Source: Anaerolineae bacterium (GTDB lineage: Bacteria; Chloroflexota; Anaerolineae; Aggregatilineales; Aggregatilineaceae). From it: a DNA stretch of 6,975 bases. The stretch is from positions 1 through 6,975 of the forward strand of contig JAGPFT010000151.1 of assembly GCA_018056405.1 (NCBI GenBank), given 5' to 3'. Position numbers and translations under genes: made by a program. Shown here piece by piece: positions 6,132-6,975 of this stretch. Within the stretch, counting starts at the first letter, position 1, and each line of letters begins with the position of its first letter. The notes below the pieces were generated by a model. That model was not told the origin of the DNA and did not search any database. It saw only the letters and a list, made by a program, of their open reading frames with translations.

Positions 6132-6975
6132 TCACGCATGGACGACAAGCGGCACGTCTTCGCGTGGCCCGACCTGTCCCACGTCCCACCAGGGCGCTTG
6201 ACGGCCAGCCATCTGCGCGGCGAATGCCTCGCGCTGATCGGGCGGCAGGGCGATCAGCAGGCCGCCGCTGGTCTGCGCGTCGAAGAGCAGCATCAGCCGG
6301 TGCTCCGGCAGATCGCCCACCACGCGCACGCCGCGCTGGTACGCCTCCCGGTTGGCCGCCGACCCACCGGGGAAAATCCAGGCGGTCGCGTACTGCTCCG
6401 CGCCAGGCAGCAGCGGCATCTGCGCCGCGTCCAGGTGCAGGGTGACGCCGCTCGCCTCCGCCAGCTCGGTGGCGTGACCCAGCAAGCCGAAGCCGGTGAT
6501 GTCGGTCGCCGCGCGCGCACCGACCCCCTCGGCGACTTCCGCCGCGTCGCGGTTAAGACGCATCATCCACGCTGCCGCTTCCACGAGATCATCTGGCCTG
6601 GCCTGGTCGGACTTGGCGGCAGTGGTGATGCAGCCGGTGCCCAGTGGCTTGGTCAGGATCAGCCAGTCGCCGGGGCGCGCGCCGCCTTTAGTCAGCAACC
6701 GGTTGGGGGAAGCCAGCCCCACCACCGCCAGGCCAACCTTCGGCTCTTTGTCCTGGATCGTATGACCGCCAGCGATGACCGCGCCCGCCTCGCGCACCTT
6801 CTCAGCCAGGCCGACCATGATCTGTGCGATCATCTCCGGGGGCAGGGTAGGCGGCAGCGCGGCGATGTTCAGCGCCAGCAGCGGACGCCCGCCCATCGCA
6901 TAGACATCGCTCAGGGCGTTGGCGGCGGCAATCGCGCCGTACTGGTACGGGTCGTCCACAATCGGTGTGAAGAAG
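6132..6975 (-). CDS. selD: Selenophosphate synthetase SelD (selenide, water dikinase), N-terminus outside the window
   Basis: SelD makes selenophosphate from selenide and ATP, the selenium donor for selenocysteine and for selenouridine in tRNA. The visible 280 residues contain the family's signatures in order, numbered from the GTG at 6959: NALSDVYAMGG at 14-24, GGHTIQD at 64-70, KPLGTG at 104-109, ATDITGFGLLGH at 151-162 and FDAQTSGG at 226-233. That GTG is not the start: FFTPIV is encoded just upstream to the edge and matches the conserved FFTPIVDDP. About 65-70 residues are missing compared with the usual ~345, including the catalytic Cys or Sec and the nearby Lys, so it cannot be told which this enzyme uses. 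GC content is much higher than in the defence genes. The gene ends 74 bases before tRNA-Asp on the same strand. Confidence 0.95.
   Translation of the reverse strand, partial: FFTPIVDDPYQYGAIAAANALSDVYAMGGRPLLALNIAALPPTLPPEMIAQIMVGLAEKVREAGAVIAGGHTIQDKEPKVGLAVVGLASPNRLLTKGGARPGDWLILTKPLGTGCITTAAKSDQARPDDLVEAAAWMMRLNRDAAEVAEGVGARAATDITGFGLLGHATELAEASGVTLHLDAAQMPLLPGAEQYATAWIFPGGSAANREAYQRGVRVVGDLPEHRLMLLFDAQTSGGLLIALPPDQREAFAAQMAGRQAPWWDVGQVGPREDVPLVVHA

Noticed and set aside
6957..6959. GTG as the selD start codon
   Set aside because: The conserved FFTPIVDDP motif spans this codon and the frame stays open to the edge, so GTG encodes an internal valine.
1..6975. CRISPR array, full insertion sequence or retron-like RNA
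   Set aside because: No regularly spaced repeats, no transposase with terminal inverted repeats and no reverse transcriptase frame can be seen on either strand.

Overview
The window is a junction between a defence island and what looks like ordinary chromosome. The left 4.35 kb is a tight plus-strand operon of three genes: the 3' part of pglZ (alkaline-phosphatase-superfamily PglZ of BREX phage defence), a complete short-form brxL (AAA+ ATPase of BREX), and a pyridoxal-phosphate cysteine desulfurase of the NifS/IscS/DndA type. Gaps are 16 and 7 bases, so the three are very probably co-transcribed. PglZ plus a short BrxL is the tail expected of a type 4 BREX locus, in which a PAPS-reductase-like protein (BrxP) replaces the methyltransferase. 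A desulfurase locked into the operon suggests that sulfur is mobilised for DNA phosphorothioation, as DndA does for DndC. The genes that would decide this (brxP or dndC, brxC) would lie upstream, outside the window.

The middle (about 4.35-5.93 kb) is a graveyard. A 240-base intergenic stretch with a small hairpin terminator is followed by a decayed large serine recombinase. It lacks its catalytic resolvase domain and carries two frameshifts and an internal stop, but the Recombinase domain, zinc ribbon, coiled coil and C-terminal tail can all still be read in order. Convergent to it, on the minus strand, is a coding-like frame with no start codon, which looks like a 5'-damaged small gene.

The right end (5.93-6.98 kb, minus strand) looks like resident chromosome: selD (selenophosphate synthetase, its start beyond the window edge), then a tRNA-Asp(GUC) gene with its own near-consensus promoter and a strong terminator. 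The tRNA 3' end points at the island, the geometry often seen where mobile DNA inserts at tRNA genes.

Base composition supports two origins. Sample 60-base lines in pglZ, brxL and the desulfurase are about 47-52% GC, one in the recombinase relic is about 63%, and one in selD is about 73%. The host is therefore probably a high-GC bacterium that uses selenium. Its phylum cannot be fixed from this sequence; Chloroflexota or an actinobacterium would be guesses.
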